A stretch of DNA of 64,000 nucleotides from Luteimicrobium album (lineage in GTDB: Bacteria; Actinomycetota; Actinomycetes; Actinomycetales; Cellulomonadaceae): the NCBI RefSeq assembly GCF_030161555.1, contig NZ_BSUK01000001.1, positions 2,418,001 through 2,482,000 of the forward strand, written 5' to 3'. The notes under the pieces are model-generated. The model was not told the DNA's origin. It did no database searches and was given only the letters and a program-made list of their open reading frames with translations. The position numbers and the translations under genes were made by a program. Below, one piece after another: positions 56,325-64,000 of this stretch. How positions within the stretch are numbered: position 1 is the stretch's first letter; each line of letters opens with the position of its first letter.

Positions 56325-57344
56325 GGCCGCGCCTCGAGCGAACGAGCGAAGCGGCCTGACGGCGGGGCGCAGCAAGCCGCGCACGCGCCGTCCGAGCGGG
56401 TGCGGGACGACGGCCGGCCCGACCCGTAGCGTGACGCGAACGCCGTCCGGCGGTGCGATCCGGCGCTTGTAGTCGTGATACCCACCGAGGTCGAACCTGG
56501 CGAGACCGGCTTCCCGTGCGAAGGTGATCGTCTCCACGGCGATCCGGGTCCCGAGCGAGCCGCCCTTGAGGGGCCAGGCGTGGTCGCGGATCGTCACGAG
56601 AGCGATCGCGCTGCCGTCATGGACGCCGAACGACGCCGCCGCGACGTGTCGGCCGTCGTCGTCCGCCAGCGCGATGACACGGACGGCACCGCCGCGTACG
56701 AGCTCTGGCCAGACGGTGCGGAGGTCGTCTGCGGCGCCCGTCTCGTCCGCGGGGTCGTCCTTCCAGTTCGTCTCCCAGGTGTCGATCATCCAGGTGAGGG
56801 CCTCGGCCTTGTCCACCGTGATGTGGAGCGACTCGGTCTTGCGGGCCGTCCGTCGGGCGTCGGCGAGCAGACCCGTCGATCTCCAGTAGCCCTCGAGGCT
56901 GCCGTCCGTGAGGTCGGCGACGAACACGTCGAAGGGCTCCACCTCGTCGCTGGGGAAGTCGTGCGTGTCACCGAAGTACTCGGGGACCAGGACGTCGGCC
57001 CCGAGCACCGAGAGTGTCGTCCGGAGCATGCCGGGTCGGTGGGGTATTGGGAGGGTCGGGACGCAGGTCGCCGTCGCCACCTCCCAGGCGCCGTGCCGTG
57101 CCCGCAGGGTCGTGGCGAGGACGGGTTCGTCGCCGTGCATCACCAGCACGTTCCGCTTGGGGACCGAGGTCGGCTCGGCAAGCACCCCGAGCACGTCGCG
57201 CGAGGTCTGCTCCAGGTCGGGGCAGAGCTCCCCGAGGGCATCCTTGAACGTCGCGCTCGGGAGCGTCTCGACGACCACGCGCAGGCGCCTCGTCCGTGCC
57301 TTGACGCTGGCCGACGTCAGTTCGAGCGAGCGGGTTGCGCGCAT
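56298..57344 (-). CDS. GNAT/FemAB-type acyltransferase
   Basis: The 348-residue protein has the split GNAT fold of BioF2/FemAB-like proteins, with GGSLGTRIAVETI and ARFDLGGYHDYKRRIAPPDG; the last motif recurs in exopolysaccharide-locus members. It may attach an acyl or aminoacyl group to an amino sugar. ATG 57344 is chosen over longer extensions, which only include sequence of the next gene. Convergent to the ATP-grasp gene with overlapping ends. Confidence 0.8.
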   Translation of the reverse strand: MRATRSLELTSASVKARTRRLRVVVETLPSATFKDALGELCPDLEQTSRDVLGVLAEPTSVPKRNVLVMHGDEPVLATTLRARHGAWEVATATCVPTLPIPHRPGMLRTTLSVLGADVLVPEYFGDTHDFPSDEVEPFDVFVADLTDGSLEGYWRSTGLLADARRTARKTESLHITVDKAEALTWMIDTWETNWKDDPADETGAADDLRTVWPELVRGGAVRVIALADDDGRHVAAASFGVHDGSAIALVTIRDHAWPLKGGSLGTRIAVETITFAREAGLARFDLGGYHDYKRRIAPPDGVRVTLRVGPAVVPHPLGRRVRGLLRPAVRPLRSFARGAASLTEARAS

Positions 57345-57361
57345 CGTGCTCTCAATCGTCC

Positions 57362-58192
57362 TCAGAGGTGCCAACGGGCCACGGTCGCGGCGACGTCGGC
57401 CGAGACGGGTTCTCCGGCGGACAGGTCGTAGACCTTCTGTACCGCGGTGATCGGTGAGATATGGCCCGAGGGATCGTGTTTGCAATAGCGCAGGTGGACG
57501 TAGAGCGGCTCGTCGACCCTGTCGACCCGGCCCACCTCGGCCTGCTCGTACGGTGAGGTGAACCGTTCGCAGACGCCGAACCCGTTGTCGTACTTCGCCA
57601 GCCGCCGGACGAAGAACCGGGGCTCCGGGTCCTCGTAGCGCAGGCCGGCGACGAGGTGACGACGGTCCGGATGCAGGTTCACCCCGAGAAAGTGGCGAAT
57701 GTCGAGACGGCTGCTGCGGAACTCCGCTGCGCGAACTTCCAGCGCCTCCGTCGCGACCATGTCGCCGTCCCACTTGAGGACGAAGCCCTGGGTGCACCGC
57801 TCGAGGCACCAGTTGTAGTAGTTGGCAAGGAGCCGTGGCGATGCCATTCCGCCCGGGGAGGCCGCGAGCGTGGCGTTCTCCTCGCCGTACCGAGCGATCG
57901 TGTGCGGATAGGTGAACGCGCGAACCTTCGCCGGGTACTTCTCTCGAAGGCGTCGGATGATCTCCGGCGTGCCGTCCGTACTGAGGTTGTCCACGACGAC
58001 GATCTCGTCCACGGCGGGCTCGATCGACTCGAGCGCCGTCTCGAGGAACTCCTCCTCGTCGCGGACCCGGACCATGGCGGAGAGGGTCCGCGGTTGGGCG
58101 TCGGCCAGACGTCGCAGCACGGGTGCGGAGATCGACCGCTTGGCACGTCGTGCTGCGGTGACAGCGGGCCGCAAGGTCGTGCGTAGCGACAT
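57362..58192 (-). CDS. GT2-family glycosyltransferase, paralogue A
   Basis: This GT-A transferase of 276 residues has LSAMVRVRDEEEFLETAL, VDNLSTDGTPEIIRRL, and KWDGDMVATEAL with the DxD-like metal site. It is strongly similar to the next gene over its full length (both have ANYY-WCL and DNGF), pointing to tandem duplication. Its C-terminus contains LYVHLRYCKHDPSGH, where a His/Lys-rich motif may bind an acceptor phosphate. ATG 58192 is the chosen start. Confidence 0.88.
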   Translation of the reverse strand: MSLRTTLRPAVTAARRAKRSISAPVLRRLADAQPRTLSAMVRVRDEEEFLETALESIEPAVDEIVVVDNLSTDGTPEIIRRLREKYPAKVRAFTYPHTIARYGEENATLAASPGGMASPRLLANYYNWCLERCTQGFVLKWDGDMVATEALEVRAAEFRSSRLDIRHFLGVNLHPDRRHLVAGLRYEDPEPRFFVRRLAKYDNGFGVCERFTSPYEQAEVGRVDRVDEPLYVHLRYCKHDPSGHISPITAVQKVYDLSAGEPVSADVAATVARWHL

Positions 58193-58342
58193 GTGCACAC
58201 CCGCCCTTCCGTCGTGCCCGTGCGCCGTCGACGACCCAGGCGGTGGCGATCGGTGCCCCCTCGGCACGACTCTCGCTGCTCGCCTCGGTTCGTGTAAAGG
58301 GCGAAGGGTGCGAGCGCCGGGTGAAGTCGGAGAGCGACGCCG

Positions 58343-59163
58343 TCAGGCGCGGAAGGTCACTTCCGGCAGCCACCGGTGCAGCGATGCGACGAGTGCCGGG
58401 TCCAGCGGTGCGCCCGGCGCCGCGAGGCTCCGCTCGAGGGCCACGCGCTCCGGCGAGACGTTCTCGAACCGGTCCCGCTTGCAGTACTTCAGGTGCAGGT
58501 ACGCCACGTCGGGTGCTTCGTCACGCATGCCGAGCGACGGCCAGTCGTCGTAGGGGAGCGAAACCGCTCCCACACGTCGAACCCGTTGTCGTACCGGGCG
58601 AAGCGGCGGAGGAACGCCCGCGGCTCGGCATCCTCGTAGGGCAGACCAGCGATCAGCGAGGTGCCGCTCGCGTGGAGGTTCGCGCCGTGGAAGTAGCGCA
58701 CGGCGATCTCGGCGGACCGCAGGCCGTCGATCAGCGCGGGGAAGGCGTCGGTCGCGATCATGTCCCCGTCCCACTTGACGACGAAGCCGCGGGTGCAGTG
58801 CGCCAGGCACCACTCGTAGTAGTTCGCGAGGAGGTGCGGAGACCGCAGCCCGTCCTTGGTGCTCGCGAGCCGACGGTTCTCCTCGCCGTAGCGGGCGACC
58901 TCGAAGGGATAGCGCAACGGGACGACCTTCGTGCCGAGGGACTCGCGCAGCCGGGCGATCACGTCGGGCGTGCCGTCCGTGCTGAGGTTGTCGACGATGA
59001 CGATCTCGTCCATCGAGTCGGCGATCGAGCGCACGGCCGCCTCGAGGAACTGCTCCTCGTTGCGCACCCGGATCATGGCGGAGAACGTCCGCGGGGCCCG
59101 TCGGAGCGTCCGGCGCAGGAGTGGCGAGGAGGTCCGTGCCACGAGGGGTGTCAGGTAGCGCAC
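58343..59163 (-). CDS. GT2-family glycosyltransferase, paralogue B (frameshift)
   Basis: This is the paralogue of the preceding gene. The repaired protein of about 273 residues has SAMIRVRNEEQFLEAA, VDNLSTDGTPDVIARL, and KWDGDMIATDAF. Bases at 58553-58556 are one short, so RSPYDDWPSLG is split. The C-terminal VAYLHLKYCKRDRFEN matches LYVHLRYCKHD in paralogue A. GTG 59163 starts just upstream of the first beta strand. Its stop lies 150 bases before paralogue A. Confidence 0.85.
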
Positions 59164-59172
59164 GACGTCAGA

Positions 59173-60264
59173 TCACCTGCTGGCCGCGCGTCGTCCGGAG
59201 CGTGCGGGGAAGGCCCTCAGCCCTCGGTCGATCCGTCGCTGCACCCGCCTGCCGAGCTCGGCCGCCCGAGACTCGCGTGCGGTGGCACGGACGATCTCCT
59301 GGCGGTGCGCCCGGGACCCCACGTCGATCCGCTCGTAGACGCGCATCCAGCCGTCGAGGATCGCCACCCGTCGGAAGCCCGAGCGCGCGATGAGTCTTCG
59401 GAGCGATGCCGCCTCCTCGTAGAGGAAGAGGGCGTTCGCCTCGGTCCGGGGGCGCACGTCCAGGTTCGCGTACAGCAGGCCACCTGGGCGGAGCCACCCG
59501 TGGAGACGTTCGAGCGTGGGGGCGAGGTCGGGGACGTGGGTCAGCGTGTCGATGGCCGTCACGACGTCGTACGACCGTGGTTCGAGGGTCGCGGAATCGA
59601 GGTCGACGAGATCGATCCCCGCGTCCTCGGGCCGCCGGTCGAGGCGGTGACGGGCGAACCGGAGCAGCGACGTCGACACGTCGGCGCCCGTCGAGCGGAA
59701 CCCGAGCCGGTGGAAGAGCTGGTTCGTCACTCCCACGCCGGACCCGAAGTCGAGGTGGTCGCGGCCCGACGTCCGCGACATGGCGTCCAGGGCGACGACG
59801 ACGCTCGTGGGGTACTCGTAGCCCTCGGCCTGGAGGTAGGCGTACCAGAGCAGGTCGAAGCTCCACGAGGTCGTCGTGTCGTAGAAGTCCGCCAACCCTT
59901 CGCTCGAGGTCCGTTCGCGCCTGACGTACTCCTCGAGGTTGTGCGCCTCCCAGTGGATGCATCGCTCGACGCACTCCTCAGGGGAGTACCCGTAGCCGCT
60001 GCTCAGGTCGTCGAGCACAGCGGTCCGCACGTCGGACCGGCCTGGCGAGCGCAACGCTTCCCGGAAGAGCTCCATCGTCGTGCTGTCCCACGCGACGAGG
60101 CGCGCGGGAGCGTACTCGGCCGGATCGGGGCGGACCGCGCCGGGCAGCAACGGGTCCGGGTGCTGGGTGGTCTGAGGCGCGCTCGTGACGGATCCTCCTG
60201 CCTGACGTTCCCGACGTCGACGGTCGGCAGAGCCTACCTCCGCCCGACCAGAAGATCGTGGCAC
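59173..60264 (-). CDS. SAM-dependent methyltransferase
   Basis: This class I methyltransferase has an LDFGSGVGVTNQL SAM-binding loop, an acidic second strand (VDLDSATLEPRSYDVV), and DTLTHVPDLAPTLERL, the usual post-III region. The N-terminal 110 residues are not typical. The start is uncertain: GTG 60264 is the earliest, but an AGGAGG sits at 60199-60194 before a GTC codon at 60189, so a start codon there may be misread. The function may be glycan or sugar methylation. It is divergent to the Gfo/Idh gene. Confidence 0.78.
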   Translation of the reverse strand: MPRSSGRAEVGSADRRRRERQAGGSVTSAPQTTQHPDPLLPGAVRPDPAEYAPARLVAWDSTTMELFREALRSPGRSDVRTAVLDDLSSGYGYSPEECVERCIHWEAHNLEEYVRRERTSSEGLADFYDTTTSWSFDLLWYAYLQAEGYEYPTSVVVALDAMSRTSGRDHLDFGSGVGVTNQLFHRLGFRSTGADVSTSLLRFARHRLDRRPEDAGIDLVDLDSATLEPRSYDVVTAIDTLTHVPDLAPTLERLHGWLRPGGLLYANLDVRPRTEANALFLYEEAASLRRLIARSGFRRVAILDGWMRVYERIDVGSRAHRQEIVRATARESRAAELGRRVQRRIDRGLRAFPARSGRRAASR

Positions 60265-60414
60265 TTCGCTTGCCTCGTAGCACCGGACGACCGGGGTGAA
60301 ACTCGCGCTCCCTCGGTTGACGCGTGGCTGTCGGTGCAAGAGGCTGAGCGTGCTCCGTGCGAGGGCTTCCTGGTGTGCGGACGAAGCGTCACCGCAGGTG
60401 GCGCGACGGTACCG

Positions 60415-61509
60415 ATGCAAGGAGACGACCAGAGCGTGGCAGCTGCGACACCCGTACTCCGTGCGGCGGTGGTGGGCGCCGGCTATTGGGGCCCGAACCT
60501 CGCCAGGAACTTCGCGTCCTCGGACGACTGGGAGCTCGCAGCCGTCTGCGACCTCGACCGGGAGCGTGCCCGGGCCGTCGCTCGGGCCTCCAAGGACGCG
60601 GACGTCGAGACCTCCGTCGACGAGCTGCTCGCACGGGACGACATCGACGCCGTCGCGGTCGCGACGCCCGCCGCGACCCACTACGAGGTCGTGCTCAAGG
60701 CGCTGCGGGCCGGCAAGCACGTCGTCGTCGAGAAGCCGCTCGCGGACACGACGGAGCGAGGGCACCGGATGGTCGAGGAAGCGCGGGCCCGCGGGCTCGT
60801 GCTCATGACCGACCACACCTTCTGCTACACGGCGGCCATCGAGAAGGTCCACGAGATCATCGCGGCGGGCGAGCTGGGCGAGGTACTGTACGTCGACTCC
60901 GTCCGGATCAACCTCGGGCTGGTCCAGCCGGACATCGACGTGTTCTGGGATCTCGCGCCCCACGATCTCTCGATCATGGACTACGTCCTTCCCGGTGGCC
61001 TCGAGCCCGAGTGGGTCTCGGCGCAGGGGGCGGACCCCATCGGCGCCGGAAAGTCCTGCGTCGGATACCTTTTCCTCCCGCTGCCGGGCGGCGCGACGGC
61101 GCACGTCCACGTCAACTGGTTGAGCCCGACGAAGATCCGCAACATGACGATCGGGGGCTCCCGGCGAACCCTGGTCTGGGACGACCTCAACCTGGCGCAG
61201 CGAGTCAGTGTCTTCGACCGCGGCGTCGACCTCGCCACCCAGCAGCTCAACCGGCTCGACCGGACCGAGACCATGGTGTCGTACCGCCTCGGGGACACCT
61301 GGTCGCCCGCGCTCAAGGAGCGTGAGGCGCTGGGCGCGATGATCTCGGAGTTCGCCGACTCGATCCGTGGCTCTCGCGCCCCCGCGACCGACGGGGCTGC
61401 GGGGCTCCGGGTCGTGCGGATCCTCGAGGCCGCGACCCGTAGCCTGGCGAGCGGCGGCCGGGAGGTCCCGGCCGACGTGACGGCGGAACCCGTGAGAGGA
61501 CTTCCATGA
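60415..61509 (+). CDS. Gfo/Idh/MocA-family sugar dehydrogenase
   Basis: The 364-residue oxidoreductase has an N-terminal Rossmann fold, AAVVGAGYWGPNLARNF, the conserved EKP in HVVVEKPLADT, and a C-terminal alpha/beta domain. It is close to WlbA/WbpB-type dehydrogenases that oxidise UDP-sugars at C3. ATG 60415 begins the Rossmann strand region. It starts a coupled operon with an epimerase and two aminotransferases, which fits making a 3-amino or diamino sugar for the glycan. Frame intact. Confidence 0.9.
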   Translation: MQGDDQSVAAATPVLRAAVVGAGYWGPNLARNFASSDDWELAAVCDLDRERARAVARASKDADVETSVDELLARDDIDAVAVATPAATHYEVVLKALRAGKHVVVEKPLADTTERGHRMVEEARARGLVLMTDHTFCYTAAIEKVHEIIAAGELGEVLYVDSVRINLGLVQPDIDVFWDLAPHDLSIMDYVLPGGLEPEWVSAQGADPIGAGKSCVGYLFLPLPGGATAHVHVNWLSPTKIRNMTIGGSRRTLVWDDLNLAQRVSVFDRGVDLATQQLNRLDRTETMVSYRLGDTWSPALKEREALGAMISEFADSIRGSRAPATDGAAGLRVVRILEAATRSLASGGREVPADVTAEPVRGLP

Positions 61510-62500
61510 CAGAGATTCGGGGCGCGAACGTCCTGGTGACCGGCGGGGCCGGGACGATCGGCTCGACCCTGGTCGACCAGCTCGTCGCCGAGGGGCGGCG
61601 CACGTCGACGTCCTGGACAACCTGGTCCGGGGGCGCCGCGCGAACCTGGAGGACGCCCTCGCCGGTGGAACCGTCTCGCTGGTCGAGGGGGACATCCGTG
61701 ACCGCGACCTCGTCCACGACCTGACCCGCGGCAAGGACCTCGTCTTCCACGAGGCCGCGATCCGGATCACGCAGTGCGCCGAGGAGCCGCGGCTGGCCCT
61801 CGAGGTCCTGGTCGACGGCACGTTCAACGTCTACGAGGCGGCGGCCGAGCACCACGTCGACAAGCTCGTCGTGGCGTCGAGCGCGTCGGTGTACGGGATG
61901 GCGGAGGAGTTCCCGACCACCGAGCGCCACCACCACCACAACAACGACACCTTCTACGGCGCGGCCAAGTCGTTCGACGAGGGCATGCTCCGGTCCTTCC
62001 GGGCGATGTACGGGATCGACTACGTCGCGCTCCGCTACTTCAACGTCTACGGCCCCCGGATGGACGTCCACGGGCTCTACACCGAGGTGCTCGTCCGGTG
62101 GATGGAGCGCATCGCCGACGGCAAGCCACCGCTCATCTTCGGCGACGGCGCGCAGACCATGGACTTCGTGTGCGTCCCCGACATCGCGCGGGCCAACGTC
62201 CTGGCCGCGGCCTCCGACGTCGTGGAGGGTCACTACAACATCGCGAGCGGCACCGAGACTTCGCTGCTCGAGCTGGCCGAGGCGCTGCTCGCCGTCATGG
62301 GCTCCGACCTGGGCGTCGAGCACGGTCCCGAACGTGCCGTCAACGGCGTGGTCCGGCGGCTCGCCGACACCAGCGCCGCCCGCCGCGACCTCGGCTTCGA
62401 GTCGACGATCGGCCTCGAGGACGGCCTGCGCATGCTGGTCGACTGGTGGCGCCCGCTCCGCGCGGAGATCGCCGCCGGGCGGACGGCCGTGGGCTCGTGA
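61506..62500 (+). CDS. NAD-dependent nucleotide-sugar epimerase/dehydratase (frameshift)
   Basis: The repaired SDR protein of about 331 residues has the N-terminal NVLVTGGAGTIGSTL NAD motif, SSASVYG, the catalytic YGAAK (Tyr and Lys) and RYFNVYGPRMDV substrate loop. The G run 61592-61595 is one short; one base restores VAEGAAHVDVLDN. It overlaps both neighbours by four bases. It resembles UDP-GlcNAc 4-epimerases and GDP-mannose-type dehydratases; the exact sugar is not clear. Confidence 0.87.
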
Positions 62501-63659
62501 GCGCTCCGGAGGGACTCGACCCGGTCCACGTGATGAAGCCGTGGCTTGGTGCCGAGGAGGTCGCCGCCGTGACCGAGGCGATCGAGTCCGGCTGGATCGC
62601 TCAGGGCCCGCGCGTGGCCGCGTTCGAGCGGGCGTTCGCCGAGACGGTCGGTGCGGCCGAGGCGGTCGCGGTCTCGAGCTGCACGACGGCGCTCCACCTC
62701 GCGCTGGTCGTCGCCGGCGTCGAGCCCGGTGACGACGTCGTCGTGCCGTCCTTCTCCTTCATCGCGACGGCCAACGCTCCGACGTACGTCGGGGCCCGTC
62801 CGGTGTTCGCGGACGTCGACCCCGCGACCGGGAACCTGACGGCGCAGACCTTGGCCGCCGCGCTGACACCCGCCACGACCGCGGTCATCGCGGTCGACCA
62901 GGGCGGCGTCCCCGTCGACCTCGACCCGATCCGCGCCCTCTGCGACGAACGGGGGCTCGTCCTCGTGGAGGACGCCGCGTGCGGCGCCGGGTCCACCTAC
63001 CGTGGCCGGTCGGTGGGCGTGGACGCCGACGTCACGACCTGGTCGTTCCATCCGCGCAAGCTCCTGACGACGGGGGAGGGCGGCATGCTGACGACCTCCG
63101 ACCCCGAACGCGCGGCACGGGCGCGTCGCCTCCGCGAGCACGCGATGAGCGTCTCCGCGGCGGACCGTCACGCGAGCCTCGTGTCCCCCAGGAGGAGTAC
63201 GACGAGGTCGGCTTCAACTTCCGGATGACGGACCTCCAGGCAGCGATCGGGCTCGTGCAGCTCGGGAAGCTGGCCGCCATGGTCGAGCGCCGCCGCGAGC
63301 TCGCCGACCGGTATCGCGCCGAGCTCACCGGGATGCCCGGCATCAGGCTGGTCGCGGACCCCGCCTGGGGCACCTCGAACTTCCAGTCGCTCTGGCTCGA
63401 GGTCCTCCCCGAGTACCCGCTCGATCGGGAGCAGCTCCTGCAGGCGCTGGCCGAGGCGGGGATCTCCGCGCGCCGCGGCATCATGGCGGCCCACCGGGAG
63501 CCGGCCTATGCGGGCAGGGACACCAGGTCGGTGGCCCTCGACGTGACGGAACGCCTGACCGACGCGACGCTGATCCTCCCCGTGTACCACCAGATGACCG
63601 AGCAGGACCTGCTCCGCGTCGTCTCCGTGATCCGCGCCGCCGCCGAGCGGAGGTCGTGA
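62497..63659 (+). CDS. DegT/DnrJ/EryC1 PLP aminotransferase (frameshift)
   Basis: This PLP enzyme of about 387 residues aminates a keto-sugar nucleotide. It has VSSCTTALHLAL, the PLP-phosphate region VPSFSFIATANAPTY, VEDAACGAGSTYRG and the catalytic Lys in FHPRKLLTTGEGG. One base is missing in the run 63185-63189 (RHASLVSPQEEYDEVG). GTG 62497 overlaps the epimerase stop, and its stop overlaps the next DegT start, both GTGA. Confidence 0.9.
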
Positions 63660-64000
63660 CCGTGGGGTCCGACGTCACCGTCCCTTTCCTCGACCTGGCC
63701 GCCCAGTCCGCCGAGATCGCGGACGAGGTCCTGAGCGGCTGGCGCGACCAGCTCGACGGCGCGCAGTTCGTGGGCGGACCCCAGGTCGCCGGCTTCGAGG
63801 AGGAGTACGCCCGGTACGTGGGTGTCGAGCACTGCGTCGGGGTCGGGAACGGGACCGACGCCGTGGAGCTCGCGCTGCGTGCCGTCGGTGTAGGCCCCGG
63901 GGACGAGGTGATCCTTCCCGCGAACACCTTCGTGGCGACCGCGGAGGCCGTCTCGCGCGCCGGTGGTGTCCCCGTCCTCGTCGACTGCGACCCGCAGCAC
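63656..64000 (+). CDS. second DegT/DnrJ/EryC1 aminotransferase (3' end outside window)
   Basis: The first 115 codons show the DegT start DVTVPFLDLAAQSAEIADEV, GGPQVAGFEEEYARYVGVEHCVGVGNGTDAVELAL and LPANTFVATAEAVSRAG. The frame remains open at the window edge; the catalytic Lys is beyond it. GTG 63656 overlaps the stop of the first DegT gene. Two consecutive aminotransferases suggest a diamino sugar or separate sugars for two glycan residues. Confidence 0.88.
   Translation, partial: MTVGSDVTVPFLDLAAQSAEIADEVLSGWRDQLDGAQFVGGPQVAGFEEEYARYVGVEHCVGVGNGTDAVELALRAVGVGPGDEVILPANTFVATAEAVSRAGGVPVLVDCDPQH

Noticed and set aside
58268..58342. small gene between the two GT2 paralogues
   Set aside because: No start with a ribosome site and no conserved product; it is spacer and leader sequence.
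43232..60264. prophage or genomic island with integrase
   Set aside because: The region is dense with glycan genes and has no integrase, phage structural gene or attachment repeats visible.
1..64000. CRISPR array, rRNA genes or replication origin
   Set aside because: No spaced direct repeats of CRISPR type, no rRNA-like segments, and no DnaA-box cluster were seen.

Overview
The window is high-GC actinobacterial DNA, most like a Micrococcales genome of the Cellulomonas / Cellulosimicrobium / Isoptericola kind. The evidence is the strong G/C third-position bias, frequent GTG starts, a KFSSSRG-type MetG, Rpf proteins with G5 domains, and the gene order metG - tatD - rpf - ksgA - ispE followed later by tRNA-Gln - glmU - prs - rplY - pth. 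That order matches the Mycobacterium tuberculosis Rv1007c-Rv1018c neighbourhood. The genus is inferred, not proven.

Layout. 1-973: a LacI-family regulator (cut by the window edge) coupled to an ABM-domain monooxygenase. 1321-12112: translation and cell-envelope core (metG, TatD nuclease, four tandem Rpf/Apf-type wall hydrolases, ksgA, ispE). 12215-34008: accessory block with a two-gene SSS symporter, an ASST-like lipoprotein, a quinone oxidoreductase with divergent TetR, an ABC-F ATPase, a YdeP-like molybdopterin oxidoreductase with FdhD, a MarR regulator, a ThDP enzyme, a 2.3-kb IS carrying an intact TnpB and a decayed DDE transposase, a CynX-like MFS with its MarR, a flavin monooxygenase, and a NatAB-type exporter with TetR. 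34288-43229: tRNA-Gln, glmU, prs, a SIMPL protein, a membrane-anchored esterase, an unknown membrane protein, rplY and pth. 43232-64000: a large exopolysaccharide or cell-wall glycan locus. It has many glycosyltransferases, a Wzz-like protein with a degenerate kinase domain, a Wzy/WaaL-like polymerase or ligase, a polysaccharide deacetylase, an ATP-grasp enzyme, a GNAT protein, a methyltransferase, and a translationally coupled nucleotide-sugar operon (Gfo/Idh, epimerase, two DegT aminotransferases) that runs off the right edge.

GlmU supplies UDP-GlcNAc, which can feed both peptidoglycan and the glycan locus. The glycan genes then modify, transfer, polymerise and export sugars. The Rpf/Apf enzymes remodel the wall.

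Assembly warning. About two dozen conserved genes, including essential ksgA, ispE and pth, are split by apparent single-base losses, nearly all in short G or C runs, and the tRNA-Gln is also one base short. Restoring one base per site gives full-length proteins, so these are read as sequencing errors rather than pseudogenes. Such genes are given here as one repaired CDS, with the suspected site stated.
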